A stretch of DNA of 64,000 nucleotides from contig NZ_CAUIYF010000003.1 in assembly GCF_962719845.1 (NCBI RefSeq), forward strand, positions 133,213 through 197,212, read 5' to 3'. The notes beneath the pieces were generated by a model. It was not told the origin of the DNA. It saw nothing but the letters and a program-made list of their open reading frames with translations, and made no database searches. Source of the DNA: Neisseria uirgultaei. Lineage in GTDB: Bacteria > Pseudomonadota > Gammaproteobacteria > Burkholderiales > Neisseriaceae. The translations under genes and the position numbers were made by a program. Shown here piece after piece: positions 33,738 to 42,871 of the stretch (the first letter of the stretch is position 1; each line of letters starts with the position of its first letter).

Positions 33738-36122
33738 ATGGCCGACAACTACGTAATCTGGTTTGAAAACCTGCGTATGACAGATGTTGAACGCGTGGGC
33801 GGTAAAAACGCCTCGCTGGGCGAAATGATCAGTCAGCTGACCGAAAAAGGCGTGCGCGTCCCCGGCGGCTTTGCCACCACGGCCGATGCCTACCGCGCAT
33901 TCCTCGCACACAACGGTCTGAGCGAACGCATTTCCGCCGCACTGGCAAAATTGGATGTCGAAGACGTTGCCGAACTGGCACGCGTCGGCAAAGAAATCCG
34001 CCAATGGATTTTGGACACGCCCTTCCCCGAACAGCTCGATGCCGAAATCGAAGCGGCATGGAACAAAATGGTTGCCGATGCCGGCGGTGCGGACATTTCC
34101 GTTGCCGTACGCTCTTCCGCAACCGCCGAAGACCTGCCGGACGCATCATTCGCCGGACAACAGGAAACTTTCCTGAATATCAATGGCTTGGAAAATGTTA
34201 AAGAAGCCATGCGCCACGTATTCGCCTCCCTGTACAACGACCGCGCCATCTCCTACCGCGTCCATAAAGGCTTCGAACATGACATCGTCGCCCTTTCCGC
34301 CGGCGTTCAACGCATGGTGCGTTCCGACAGTGGCGCATCAGGTGTGATGTTCACCCTCGACACCGAATCCGGCTACGATCAAGTCGTCTTTGTTACCTCC
34401 TCTTACGGTCTGGGCGAAAACGTCGTACAAGGCGCGGTCAACCCGGACGAATTTTATGTGTTCAAACCTACGCTCAAAGCGGGCAAGCCCGCCATCCTGC
34501 GCAAGACCATGGGTTCGAAACACATCAAAATGATTTTTACCGACAAAGCCGAAGCCGGCAAATCGGTAACCAACGTCGATGTCCCCGAAGAAGACCGCAA
34601 CCGCTTCTCCATTACCGACGAAGAAATCACCGAGTTGGCACACTACGCGCTGACCATCGAAAAACACTACGGCCGCCCGATGGACATTGAGTGGGGTCGC
34701 GACGGCTTGGACGGCAAACTCTACATCCTGCAAGCCCGCCCCGAAACTGTAAAATCCCAGGAAGAAGGCAGCCGCAACCTGCGCCGCTTCGCCATCAACG
34801 GCGAAAAAACCGTCTTGTGCGAAGGCCGCGCCATCGGTCAGAAAGTCGGTCAGGGCAAGGTGCGCCTGATTAAAGATGCTTCCGAGATGGATTCCGTCGA
34901 AGCCGGCGACGTACTCGTTACCGACATGACCGACCCGGATTGGGAACCGGTGATGAAACGTGCTTCCGCCATCGTTACCAACCGCGGCGGCCGTACCTGC
35001 CACGCCGCCATCATCGCGCGCGAACTGGGCATTCCTGCCGTTGTCGGCTGCGGCAATGCAACCGAATTGCTGAAAAACGGTCAAGAAGTTACCGTATCCT
35101 GTGCCGAAGGCGATACCGGCTTCATCTACTCCGGCCTGCTGGACGTACAGATTACCGATGTCGCCTTGGATAATATGCCCAAAGCACCCGTCAAAGTGAT
35201 GATGAACGTCGGCAATCCCGAACTCGCATTCAGCTTTGCCAATCTGCCCAGCGAAGGCATCGGCTTGGCGCGTATGGAATTTATCATCAACCGCCAAATC
35301 GGTATCCACCCCAAAGCCTTGTTGGAATTTGACAAACAAGACGACGAATTGAAAGCGGAAATTACCCGCCGCATCGCCGGCTATGCGTCCCCTGTCGACT
35401 TCTACGTCGATAAAATCGCAGAAGGCGTGGCAACATTGGCCGCATCGGTTTACCCGCGTAAAACCATCGTCCGTATGTCCGACTTCAAATCCAACGAGTA
35501 CGCCAACTTGGTCGGCGGCAGCATTTACGAACCGCACGAAGAAAACCCGATGCTGGGCTTCCGCGGCGCAGCGCGTTATGTAGCCGACAATTTCAAAGAC
35601 TGCTTCGCCCTCGAATGCAAAGCCTTGAAACGCGTCCGCGACGAAATGGGGCTGACCAACGTTGAAATCATGATTCCGTTCGTCCGCACCTTGGGCGAGG
35701 CCGAAGCCGTTGTCAAAGCCCTGAAAGAAAACGGTTTGGAACGCGGCAAAAACGGCCTGCGCCTGATCATGATGTGCGAGCTGCCGAGCAACGCGGTATT
35801 GGCGGAACAATTCCTGCAATACTTCGACGGCTTCTCCATCGGCTCGAACGACATGACCCAACTGACCCTCGGTCTCGACCGCGACAGCGGCTTGGTGTCC
35901 GAATCGTTTGACGAACGCAACCCTGCCGTCAAAGTGATGCTGCATCTTGCCATCTCCGCCTGCCGCAAACAAAACAAATATGTCGGCATCTGCGGTCAAG
36001 GTCCGTCCGACCATCCGGACTTTGCCAAATGGCTGGTTGAGGAAGGCATCGAAAGCGTTTCCCTGAACCCGGATACCGTCATCGAAACTTGGCTGTATTT
36101 GGCGAATGAATTGAACAAATAA
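33738..36122 (+). CDS. ppsA: Phosphoenolpyruvate synthase
   Basis: PpsA converts pyruvate, ATP and water to PEP, AMP and Pi, starting gluconeogenesis from lactate or pyruvate. The 794-aa protein (E. coli 792) has the N-terminal ATP-grasp domain (GGKNASLGEMISQL, RSSATAEDLPDASFAGQQETFLNI). The phosphohistidine swivel domain reads GGRTCHAAIIARELGIPAVVGCG (His about 419). The C-terminal PEP-binding barrel ends with GSNDMTQLTLGLDRDS and GICGQGPSD. The ATG at 33738 fits the family better than a TTG at 33726. Confidence 0.96.
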   Translation: MADNYVIWFENLRMTDVERVGGKNASLGEMISQLTEKGVRVPGGFATTADAYRAFLAHNGLSERISAALAKLDVEDVAELARVGKEIRQWILDTPFPEQLDAEIEAAWNKMVADAGGADISVAVRSSATAEDLPDASFAGQQETFLNINGLENVKEAMRHVFASLYNDRAISYRVHKGFEHDIVALSAGVQRMVRSDSGASGVMFTLDTESGYDQVVFVTSSYGLGENVVQGAVNPDEFYVFKPTLKAGKPAILRKTMGSKHIKMIFTDKAEAGKSVTNVDVPEEDRNRFSITDEEITELAHYALTIEKHYGRPMDIEWGRDGLDGKLYILQARPETVKSQEEGSRNLRRFAINGEKTVLCEGRAIGQKVGQGKVRLIKDASEMDSVEAGDVLVTDMTDPDWEPVMKRASAIVTNRGGRTCHAAIIARELGIPAVVGCGNATELLKNGQEVTVSCAEGDTGFIYSGLLDVQITDVALDNMPKAPVKVMMNVGNPELAFSFANLPSEGIGLARMEFIINRQIGIHPKALLEFDKQDDELKAEITRRIAGYASPVDFYVDKIAEGVATLAASVYPRKTIVRMSDFKSNEYANLVGGSIYEPHEENPMLGFRGAARYVADNFKDCFALECKALKRVRDEMGLTNVEIMIPFVRTLGEAEAVVKALKENGLERGKNGLRLIMMCELPSNAVLAEQFLQYFDGFSIGSNDMTQLTLGLDRDSGLVSESFDERNPAVKVMLHLAISACRKQNKYVGICGQGPSDHPDFAKWLVEEGIESVSLNPDTVIETWLYLANELNK

Positions 36123-36131
36123 TCAATGCCC

Positions 36132-36168
36132 ATACCCCCGAGCCTGAAAAGCGCGGGGGTATTTTTTT
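36132..36168 (+). terminator. Rho-independent terminator of ppsA
   Basis: ATACCCCCG (36132-36140) pairs with CGGGGGTAT (36154-36162), followed by seven T residues. Confidence 0.9.
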
Positions 36169-36223
36169 CCAAGCAGCTCCGTTCAGACGGCATTTCCTGC
36201 CGATGCCCCGTCCGCGATAATAT

Positions 36224-36252
36224 TTGACACCCACGCGCCGACTGCCTACAAT
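36224..36252 (+). promoter_or_regulatory. Strong promoter for rho
   Basis: Perfect TTGACA (36224-36229), 17-bp spacer, TACAAT (36247-36252), 90 bp before rho. The long leader could serve Rho autoregulation. Confidence 0.85.
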
Positions 36253-36341
36253 TCCCCCTTCTCCGAGCAACCGGCAACGGTCAGCTTCTTCTTTCAGACG
36301 GCATCTGCCTGTCTTTTTCCTCTTCAAAATACATCATTATT

Positions 36342-37601
36342 ATGCACGTCTCCGAATTACAAACCCTGCACATTTCCAAACTCTTAGAATTGGCGGAAGA
36401 ACACGGCATCGAAAACGCCAACCGATTCCGCAAACAAGACCTCGTATTTGCCATCGTCCGCCAGATGATGAAAAAAGGCGAGGGTTTCACCTGCTCCGGC
36501 ACGCTTGAAATCCTGCCCGACGGTTTCGGCTTCCTCCGCAGCGCGGACACCTCCTATCTTGCGGGTCCTGATGACATATATGTCTCACCCACCCAAATCC
36601 GCCGCTTCAACCTGCATACGGGCGACACCATCGAAGGCAGCGTGCGCGTCCCCAAAGACAACGAACGCTATTTTGCCCTGGTCAGACTGGATTCCATCAA
36701 CGGCGACCACCCGGAAGTATGCCGCCATAAAATCCTGTTTGAAAACCTGACTCCTCTGTTTCCGACCAAACAGTTAAAACTGGAACGCGACTTAAAGTCC
36801 GAAGAAAACCTGACCGGACGTGCCATCGACCTGATTTCCCCCATCGGCAAAGGTCAACGCGCCCTCTTGGTTGCCCCGCCCAAAAGCGGTAAAACCGTGA
36901 TGCTGCAAAACATTGCCCACGCCGTTACCGCAAACTATCCTGAAGTCGAGCTCATCGTCCTCTTGATTGACGAACGTCCCGAAGAAGTTACCGAAATGAG
37001 CCGCTCCGTCCGTGGCGAAGTAGTCTCCTCCACCTTTGACGAGCCGGCTCAACGCCACGTCCAAGTTGCCGAAATGGTGCTTGAAAAAGCCAAGCGTATG
37101 GTGGAACACAAAAAAGATGTGGTCATCCTGCTGGATTCGATTACCCGCCTTGCCCGTGCCTACAACACCGTCGTGCCTACCTCAGGCAAAATCCTGACCG
37201 GCGGTGTCGATGCCAACGCACTGCATCGTCCCAAACGTTTCTTCGGTGCGGCGCGCAACGTGGAAGAAGGCGGTTCGTTGACCATCATCGCCACCGCATT
37301 GGTTGAAACCGGCAGCCGTATGGACGATGTGATTTACGAAGAATTCAAAGGCACCGGCAATATGGAATTGCATCTTGACCGCCGCATGGCGGAAAAACGC
37401 CTCTTCCCCGCCATCAACATCAACAAATCCGGCACGCGCCGCGAAGAACTGCTTGTTCCGAACGACCAGCTGCAACGTATGTGGCTGCTGCGCAAGTTCC
37501 TGCATCCGATGGATGAAATCGAGGCAGCCGAATTTTTAATCGGAAAAATCAAAGCCTCTAAAAACAATGATGATTTCTTTGAATTGATGCGCGGAAAATA
37601 A
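36342..37601 (+). CDS. rho: Transcription termination factor Rho
   Basis: Rho is a hexameric RNA-dependent ATPase. The 419-aa protein (E. coli 419) has the N-terminal helical domain, a cold-shock-like RNA-binding domain (GFGFLRS near 66-72), Walker A PPKSGKTV (about 178-185), Walker B VVILLDSITRLARAYN, the Q-loop and the R-loop ENLTPLFPTKQLKLE. No insertion is seen. Confidence 0.97.
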   Translation: MHVSELQTLHISKLLELAEEHGIENANRFRKQDLVFAIVRQMMKKGEGFTCSGTLEILPDGFGFLRSADTSYLAGPDDIYVSPTQIRRFNLHTGDTIEGSVRVPKDNERYFALVRLDSINGDHPEVCRHKILFENLTPLFPTKQLKLERDLKSEENLTGRAIDLISPIGKGQRALLVAPPKSGKTVMLQNIAHAVTANYPEVELIVLLIDERPEEVTEMSRSVRGEVVSSTFDEPAQRHVQVAEMVLEKAKRMVEHKKDVVILLDSITRLARAYNTVVPTSGKILTGGVDANALHRPKRFFGAARNVEEGGSLTIIATALVETGSRMDDVIYEEFKGTGNMELHLDRRMAEKRLFPAININKSGTRREELLVPNDQLQRMWLLRKFLHPMDEIEAAEFLIGKIKASKNNDDFFELMRGK

Positions 37602-37624
37602 ACACATCATCGACATTAGGCGAA

Positions 37625-37663
37625 ATGCCGTCTGAAACCTGAAAATCGGGTTTCAGACGGCAT
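37625..37663 (+). terminator. Extended DUS hairpin after rho
   Basis: ATGCCGTCTGAA (37625-37636) and complement (37652-37663). The stem extends inward with AACC/GGTT, and TTTTT follows. It may also stop the convergent oxidoreductase transcript. Confidence 0.85.
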
Positions 37664-37707
37664 TTTTCACATTGACCGCCAACGGATAAACATACTGCCT
37701 ACGATAC

Positions 37708-39003
37708 TTAACGGCTGTCTTTCCACTGATAATATTTCGAGCCGAGGAAGGAACCGAGCTTTCTCAAAAACGGTTGGAGGATGATATTCGGCTGGCACAA
37801 CTGCTCAAACGGCTTCAGACGGCATTCGTCCCCTAAAATTGCTTCTGCGACCGCCAAACCTGCAATACCCGTTATTGCCATACCATGGCCGGAATAACCT
37901 TGTGCATAAAAAACATTTTCGGCCAAACGTCCGAAATGCGGGACAAGGTTGGCGGTAATATCGCACTCCCCGCCCCACGAATACTCGATTCCGACATCGG
38001 CAAGCTGCGGAAAAACTTTAAGCATATCTTGGCGGACAAGCTCGGTCATACGCGCGGGATCGTCGATAAATTCATGGTCTTTACCGCCGAAAAGCAATCT
38101 GCCATCCGCACTAAGGCGGTAATAGTCCAAAATATGGCGGTTGTCGCACACAGCCATATTGTTGCGGATAAGCCCTTTTGCGCGCGCCCCCAAGGGTTCG
38201 GTGGCAATAATAAAGGTGCTGACGGCAATCGCCTTGCGTTCCAAAGGCTTGAATATCGGATTCAAACCGGCATAAGTATTGACGGCATAGACCACATTTT
38301 TGCATTCGACACTGCCTTCGGGCGTGTAAACCAGCCAACCGTTTTGATGCGGTTCGATGCGTATCATGGGAGAATGCTCAAAAATCTGCGTACCGGCTTC
38401 GGCAACGGCACCGGCAACACCCAACGTGTAATTGAGCGGATGAAGGTGTCCGGACAAGGGATCGAACTGTGCGCCTTGGTACATATCGCTGTCGAGTTGC
38501 TGCTTCAGTTCAGTATTATCCCAAAGTTGATAATGAGTTGCACCGTAATATTTTTGGGCGTGTTCATGCCACTGCTGCAACTCTTCCCAATGCTGCGGAC
38601 GGACGGCAACCGTGGCATAACCGCGCTGCCAATCGCAATCGATGGCATGTTTGCGGACGCGTTCGTCCACCAGTTCGACCGCCTGCAAAGACTGTTGCCA
38701 AAACCATTGCGCCTGCTCCAAACCGACCTGTTTTTCAATTTCCTCCATACCGCAGGCGTAATCGCTGATAACCTGCCCGCCACTCCGTCCCGATGCGCCG
38801 AAACCGATACGCGCGGCTTCCAAAACGACGGCTTCATGTCCGTGTTCCGCCAGCGGCAATGCTGTACACAAACCGCTCAAACCGCCGCCGATAATGCAGG
38901 TTTCGGTTTTCAGACGGCATTGAAGTTTCGGATAAACAGTATAAGGATTAACCGAACTAAAATAATAAGAAGGCAAATATTCTTGAAAATCAGGACGAAT
39001 CAT
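37708..39003 (-). CDS. FAD-dependent oxidoreductase, gamma-glutamylputrescine oxidase-like (DAO family)
   Basis: The 431-aa protein has the dinucleotide-binding motif TCIIGGGLSGLCTALPLAEHGHEAVVLEA (about 36-64). The DAO domain follows, with FGASGRSGGQV and a C-terminal GYSGHGMAITGIAG that closes the FAD site. Similar enzymes oxidise N-glutamylputrescine or other amines. The Pot transporter genes lie just upstream on the same strand, supporting an amine substrate; the exact substrate is unknown. The ATG at 39003 is chosen because the upstream ATG is part of an uptake sequence. Two in-frame uptake sequences encode CRLK (near residue 30 and near the C-terminus). Confidence 0.82.
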   Translation of the reverse strand: MIRPDFQEYLPSYYFSSVNPYTVYPKLQCRLKTETCIIGGGLSGLCTALPLAEHGHEAVVLEAARIGFGASGRSGGQVISDYACGMEEIEKQVGLEQAQWFWQQSLQAVELVDERVRKHAIDCDWQRGYATVAVRPQHWEELQQWHEHAQKYYGATHYQLWDNTELKQQLDSDMYQGAQFDPLSGHLHPLNYTLGVAGAVAEAGTQIFEHSPMIRIEPHQNGWLVYTPEGSVECKNVVYAVNTYAGLNPIFKPLERKAIAVSTFIIATEPLGARAKGLIRNNMAVCDNRHILDYYRLSADGRLLFGGKDHEFIDDPARMTELVRQDMLKVFPQLADVGIEYSWGGECDITANLVPHFGRLAENVFYAQGYSGHGMAITGIAGLAVAEAILGDECRLKPFEQLCQPNIILQPFLRKLGSFLGSKYYQWKDSR

Positions 39004-39027
39004 TATGTTTACTTTATCAGGTGTATT

Positions 39028-39069
39028 TTCAGACGGCATGATATGGTTTGCCGTACCATGCCGTCTGAA
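39028..39069 (-). terminator. Inverted DUS pair between potI and the oxidoreductase
   Basis: TTCAGACGGCAT (39028-39039) and ATGCCGTCTGAA (39058-39069) form a stem with an 18-nt loop. Confidence 0.6.
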
Positions 39070-39128
39070 CGGGAAATTACTTTAAGAAAACAGGCTGACC
39101 CATTCATGCGGTCAGCCTGCCTTGTTAG

Positions 39129-40016
39129 TTAATTTGCTTTCTCGGCAGCCAATTTTTCTTGGCGGTAGGCTTCCGCTGCCTCACGGTCGCGCTTGGTTGC
39201 CTGCCTCATCATCCAATAATTAACGATGATGACCAATGTTCCGATGATGCCGATCAGGATGGTTGCCAAGACATTCATCTGAGGATCAAGACCCAGCTTG
39301 ATTTTGGAGAAAATCACCTGCGGCAATGTAGAAGAACCAGGGCCGGACAGGAAGGAGGTAATCACCAAATCATCCAAAGACAGGGTAATGCCGAGCAGGA
39401 AGCCTGAAGCGATGGCAGGGGCAATCAAAGGCAAAGTGATGACAAAAAAGATTTTCAGCGGACGCGCACCCAAATCCATTGCGGCTTCTTCGAGCGACTG
39501 GTCAAGCTCGACCAGCCGCGAACGGATGACAACGGTAATGTATGCCATGCAAAGCGTCGTATGTCCGAGGAAGATGGTGAAAAAGCCTCGATCGAAGTAG
39601 AGATGTTGCAACCATTCGCTGCCCTGCAAAAATATCTGCACCTGAATAATCAGCAGCAGCATAGACAGACCGGTAATCACGTCGGGCATCACCATAGGTG
39701 CGGAAATCATACCGGCAAACAAGGTACTGCCGCGGAAACGTTTGATACGCGCCATCGCATAGCCCGCCAGCGTACCCAAAACCACGGCGGCAAGCGAAGA
39801 CACGACGGCAATACGCAGCGATAACCAAGCAGCTTCCAAGATGGTGTCGTTTTCCAGCAATGCGCCGTACCACTTGGTCGAAAAGCCGCCCCAAACGGTA
39901 ACAAGCTTGGATTCGTTAAACGAATAGACAACCAAAACGACCAGCGGGATATACAGAAACGCCAGCGACAGTGCCAACATCAGTTTCAAGAACCAAGATA
40001 ATTTGGATTTCTGCAT
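39129..40016 (-). CDS. potI: Polyamine ABC transporter permease PotI
   Basis: The 295-aa inner-membrane permease has six hydrophobic helices and the EAA loop LEEAAMDLGARPLKIFFVITLPLIAPAI (about 178-205). It is the second permease of a PotFGHI/PotABCD-type putrescine/spermidine importer. Its start overlaps the potH stop (TAATG), indicating translational coupling. Confidence 0.92.
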   Translation of the reverse strand: MQKSKLSWFLKLMLALSLAFLYIPLVVLVVYSFNESKLVTVWGGFSTKWYGALLENDTILEAAWLSLRIAVVSSLAAVVLGTLAGYAMARIKRFRGSTLFAGMISAPMVMPDVITGLSMLLLIIQVQIFLQGSEWLQHLYFDRGFFTIFLGHTTLCMAYITVVIRSRLVELDQSLEEAAMDLGARPLKIFFVITLPLIAPAIASGFLLGITLSLDDLVITSFLSGPGSSTLPQVIFSKIKLGLDPQMNVLATILIGIIGTLVIIVNYWMMRQATKRDREAAEAYRQEKLAAEKAN

Positions 40017-40981
40017 TATTTGGCTCCTTCTTCCAATTCGCGGTTTTCATAGTGCTGGAACAGCGCAATCGGCACGACCAGCAGCGCGACCATCACAACG
40101 GCGACGGCGGAAGCCAGCGGCCAGTTGTTTTGATCAAAGAATGCCTGCCACAAGACTTTACCAATCATCAAGTTTTCCGAACCTCCGACCAGCTCGGGAA
40201 TGACGAACTCGCCGACAGCGGGGACGAAAACCAGCATCGAACCTGCAATAATGCCGGTTTTAGACAGAGGCAGTGTAATCGTCAAGAACGACTTGACCGG
40301 TCCCGCACCCAAATCGGAAGCTGCTTCGAGCAGGCGGCTGTCCAGTTTCACCAGCTGCGTGTAAAGCGGCAGAATCATAAACGGCAGATAGGCGTAAACC
40401 ATTACCAAATTGAGCGAAAAGGCATTGTAGAACAAATCCAAAGGCTCGCTGACAATACCCATCTTAATCAACATATTGTTGACGATACCGTTATGTCCGA
40501 GCAGACCCATCCACGCATAGACGCGCAGCAGGAACGATGTCCAAAAGGGCAGCATAATGGCAAGCAGCAAACCATTGCGGACGGAAGGGTTGGCACGGGA
40601 AATCGCATAGGCGGTCGGGTAACCGACCAACAGGCAAATTACCGTCGTCGTCAGCGCAGTCTTAATCGAAGACCAGTAGGTCATCAGATAGATATTGCTG
40701 TTTTCGCTGTCGCCAAACGGATTCAGGGTATGCCAAAAATTTTGGAAAATATCGGCATAGTTTTGATAACTGACGGCGATATTCAGACGACCTAAATCTT
40801 CATCGATGCTGGTCAACGGCGTAAACGGCGGAATGGCGATTTCCTGTTCGGCAAAGCTGATTTTCAGCACGATGGCGAACGGAACCAGAAACAGCACCAA
40901 AAGCCAAATATACGGCACGGCAATCACCGCACGCTGCCCCGGACGGCGGAACAGTTTGTTTTTCAGTTTTTTAAGGTTCAT
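40016..40981 (-). CDS. potH: Polyamine ABC transporter permease PotH
   Basis: The 321-aa permease has six helices and the EAA loop LLEAASDLGAGPVKSFLTITLPLSKTGI (about 216-243). PFTPLTSIDEDLGRL in the periplasmic part resembles PotH/PotB. An exact AGGTCGTCTGAA variant uptake sequence (40782-40793 on the opposite strand) lies in the coding sequence and encodes GRLN. It starts 15 nt after potG. Confidence 0.92.
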   Translation of the reverse strand: MNLKKLKNKLFRRPGQRAVIAVPYIWLLVLFLVPFAIVLKISFAEQEIAIPPFTPLTSIDEDLGRLNIAVSYQNYADIFQNFWHTLNPFGDSENSNIYLMTYWSSIKTALTTTVICLLVGYPTAYAISRANPSVRNGLLLAIMLPFWTSFLLRVYAWMGLLGHNGIVNNMLIKMGIVSEPLDLFYNAFSLNLVMVYAYLPFMILPLYTQLVKLDSRLLEAASDLGAGPVKSFLTITLPLSKTGIIAGSMLVFVPAVGEFVIPELVGGSENLMIGKVLWQAFFDQNNWPLASAVAVVMVALLVVPIALFQHYENRELEEGAK

Positions 40982-40996
40982 CTCATTCCCCTTAAA

Positions 40997-42121
40997 TCAA
41001 CGGAACAACGGAGTCGGTTGGTTTTCCGGCCAGCTGATATACACGGTTTCATCCCAAGTTGGCGGCGTGATGTTGCGCACATACCAGTAAGGTGCAGGAA
41101 CTTGGCTTTTGACAACGCGGCCGTTGGCGAGTTTGATATGGTATATGGCGAAGCTGCCCAAATAGGCAATTTCTTTTACCGTGCCTTTCGCCCAGTTATA
41201 ATCGCCCAAATGATCAGGTTTTTCTTTATATAAATCAATATCCTCTGGTCGAATACTAACCCAAAGGTCCTGCTCGCTCGGGCCGCCCAAACCATGATCG
41301 ATGCGGACGTGGTTTTCTAAACCTTCGCATTCGATGACGGCATAATCCGCATGATCTTCAATCACGACACCGTCAAAAATATTGGTTTCGCCGATAAACT
41401 CGGCAGTGAAGCGGCTGTTGGGGTAATCGTACACATCGCTTGGCGTGCCGACCTGCTGCAACTGACCGTCGGACATAATGGCGATGCGGGTCGCCATCGT
41501 CATGGCTTCCTCTTGGTCGTGTGTAACCATAATACAGGTTACGCCGACTTGTTCCAGCGTATTGACCAACTCAAGCTGGGTTTGCTGGCGCAATTTCTTG
41601 TCCAATGCCCCCAAAGGTTCGTCAAGCAACAGGATTTTCGGACGTTTTGCCAAACTGCGTGCCAAAGCGATGCGCTGTTGCTGACCGCCGGACAATTGGT
41701 GCGGTTTACGTTTGGCAAATTTGGTCATCTGAACCAGACGGAGCATTTCTTCGACGCGCGCATCGATTTCGCCTTTAGGCATTTTGTCCTGTTTCAGACC
41801 GAAGGCAATGTTTTGCTCTACGGTCATATGCGGAAAAAGCGCGTAACTTTGGAACATCATATTGATGGGGCGGTCATAGGGTGCAAGTTTGGTAATATCC
41901 TGACCGTCAAGGATAATTTTCCCCTGATTGGGACTTTCCATACCCGCCAGCATACGCAGCAGCGTGGATTTGCCGCTGCCGGAGCTGCCCAAAAGGGCGA
42001 AGATTTCGTGTTGATAAATGTCCAAGTCGATGTTATCGACAGCGTAATTGTCACCAAACTTTTTCACCAAACCTTGGATTTTGAGATAAGGTTTGGCTGA
42101 AGACGCAGTGGTTGCGGTCAT
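40997..42121 (-). CDS. potG: Polyamine ABC transporter ATPase PotG
   Basis: The 374-aa ATPase has Walker A GSSGSGKSTLLR, the signature LSGGQQQRIALARSL, Walker B ILLLDEPLGALD and H-loop MVTHDQEEAM. A C-terminal TOBE-type domain (about 280-374) follows. It energises PotHI. The ATG at 42121 gives MTATTASSAKPYLKIQGLVKKFG; the frame is open upstream for 52 codons with no homology. Confidence 0.94.
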   Translation of the reverse strand: MTATTASSAKPYLKIQGLVKKFGDNYAVDNIDLDIYQHEIFALLGSSGSGKSTLLRMLAGMESPNQGKIILDGQDITKLAPYDRPINMMFQSYALFPHMTVEQNIAFGLKQDKMPKGEIDARVEEMLRLVQMTKFAKRKPHQLSGGQQQRIALARSLAKRPKILLLDEPLGALDKKLRQQTQLELVNTLEQVGVTCIMVTHDQEEAMTMATRIAIMSDGQLQQVGTPSDVYDYPNSRFTAEFIGETNIFDGVVIEDHADYAVIECEGLENHVRIDHGLGGPSEQDLWVSIRPEDIDLYKEKPDHLGDYNWAKGTVKEIAYLGSFAIYHIKLANGRVVKSQVPAPYWYVRNITPPTWDETVYISWPENQPTPLFR

Positions 42122-42287
42122 AATGGCAATACTCCAATAAAAAGACGAGTACCGGCAAAACGGATTTTCGAATGGGTGATAAAAAGCTGTTTGATTGCTG
42201 GCGGGAGTCGCAACGTCTGATGCCGTCTGAAACTCTTGTGAAGCGCACGGGCAGCATGAAATGGAACAGGATTCCAAAGAACTTTAT

Positions 42288-42317
42288 ATTATATTAGTTT
42301 ATGCGGTTTTCGGGCAA
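42288..42317 (-). promoter_or_regulatory. Promoter for potGHI
   Basis: On the minus strand TTGCCC and a perfect TATAAT are separated by 18 bp, 167 nt before the potG start. A lone uptake sequence lies in the leader near 42220. Confidence 0.6.
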
Positions 42318-42349
42318 TAAATATGAATTTGAACTTGTCGGAAAGCAAC

Positions 42350-42385
42350 AGAAAAGAAAACACCGCCCATTTTTCTGGGCGGTGT
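42350..42385 (-). terminator. Rho-independent terminator of rpsO
   Basis: CACCGCCC (42361-42368) pairs with GGGCGGTG (42377-42384). On the minus strand TTTTCTTTTC follows. Confidence 0.9.
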
Positions 42386-42397
42386 CGGAAAGCGCGA

Positions 42398-42667
42398 TTA
42401 TTTACGCAGACCCAAGCGGGTAATCAACGCACGATACGTATCGGGTTGGGTACGGCGCAGGTAGGCCAGCAGGCGGCGGCGTTGGCTGACCATTTTCAAC
42501 AGGCCGCGGCGGCTGTGGTGGTCTTTGGGGTTGGCTTTGAAGTGGGGGGTCAGGTCGTTGATGCGGAAAGTCAGCAAGGCAACTTGTACTTCAGAAGAGC
42601 CGGTGTCGCCTTCTTTGCGTTGGAAATCTTTAACGATTTGTGCTTTTTGTTCTACGGTCAGTGCCAT
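42398..42667 (-). CDS. rpsO: 30S ribosomal protein S15
   Basis: The 89-aa protein MALTVEQKAQIVKDFQRKEGDTGSSEVQVALLTFRI...HSRRGLLKMVSQRRRLLAYLR contains the S15 signature. It binds the central domain of 16S rRNA. CGGAG precedes the ATG at 42667. In many bacteria S15 represses its own mRNA through leader structure; the 5' region here was not resolved into such a structure. Confidence 0.97.
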   Translation of the reverse strand: MALTVEQKAQIVKDFQRKEGDTGSSEVQVALLTFRINDLTPHFKANPKDHHSRRGLLKMVSQRRRLLAYLRRTQPDTYRALITRLGLRK

Positions 42668-42771
42668 AATGGAAAAACTCCGAAAAATAAAAAGAACCCC
42701 AAATGGGATTCGGACAAGTTTGCCAAGCCTCGACAACGGCAAACTCCCTATTCCTGAAACAGGAACGGCGC

Positions 42772-42780
42772 ATTATCACA
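42772..42780 (-). promoter_or_regulatory. Extended -10 element for rpsO
   Basis: On the minus strand TGTGATAAT forms an extended -10, about 110 nt before rpsO. The -35 is poor. Confidence 0.4.
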
Positions 42781-42822
42781 CAATTTTTGCTGTTCTGCAC
42801 GCTATTTTGCGATGTCGGCAAA

Positions 42823-42865
42823 ATGCCGTCTGAAAACGGAGACATCTTCCGGCTTCAGACGGCAT
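42823..42865 (-). terminator. DUS inverted-pair terminator after secF
   Basis: ATGCCGTCTGAA (42823-42834) and complement (42854-42865), 7 nt past the secF stop on the minus strand. Confidence 0.75.
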
Positions 42866-42871
42866 TTGACA

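Noticed and set aside
34338..36014. 558-codon open frame antisense to ppsA
   Set aside because: Shadow of a GC-skewed, highly conserved gene; no family motif, start context or composition of its own.
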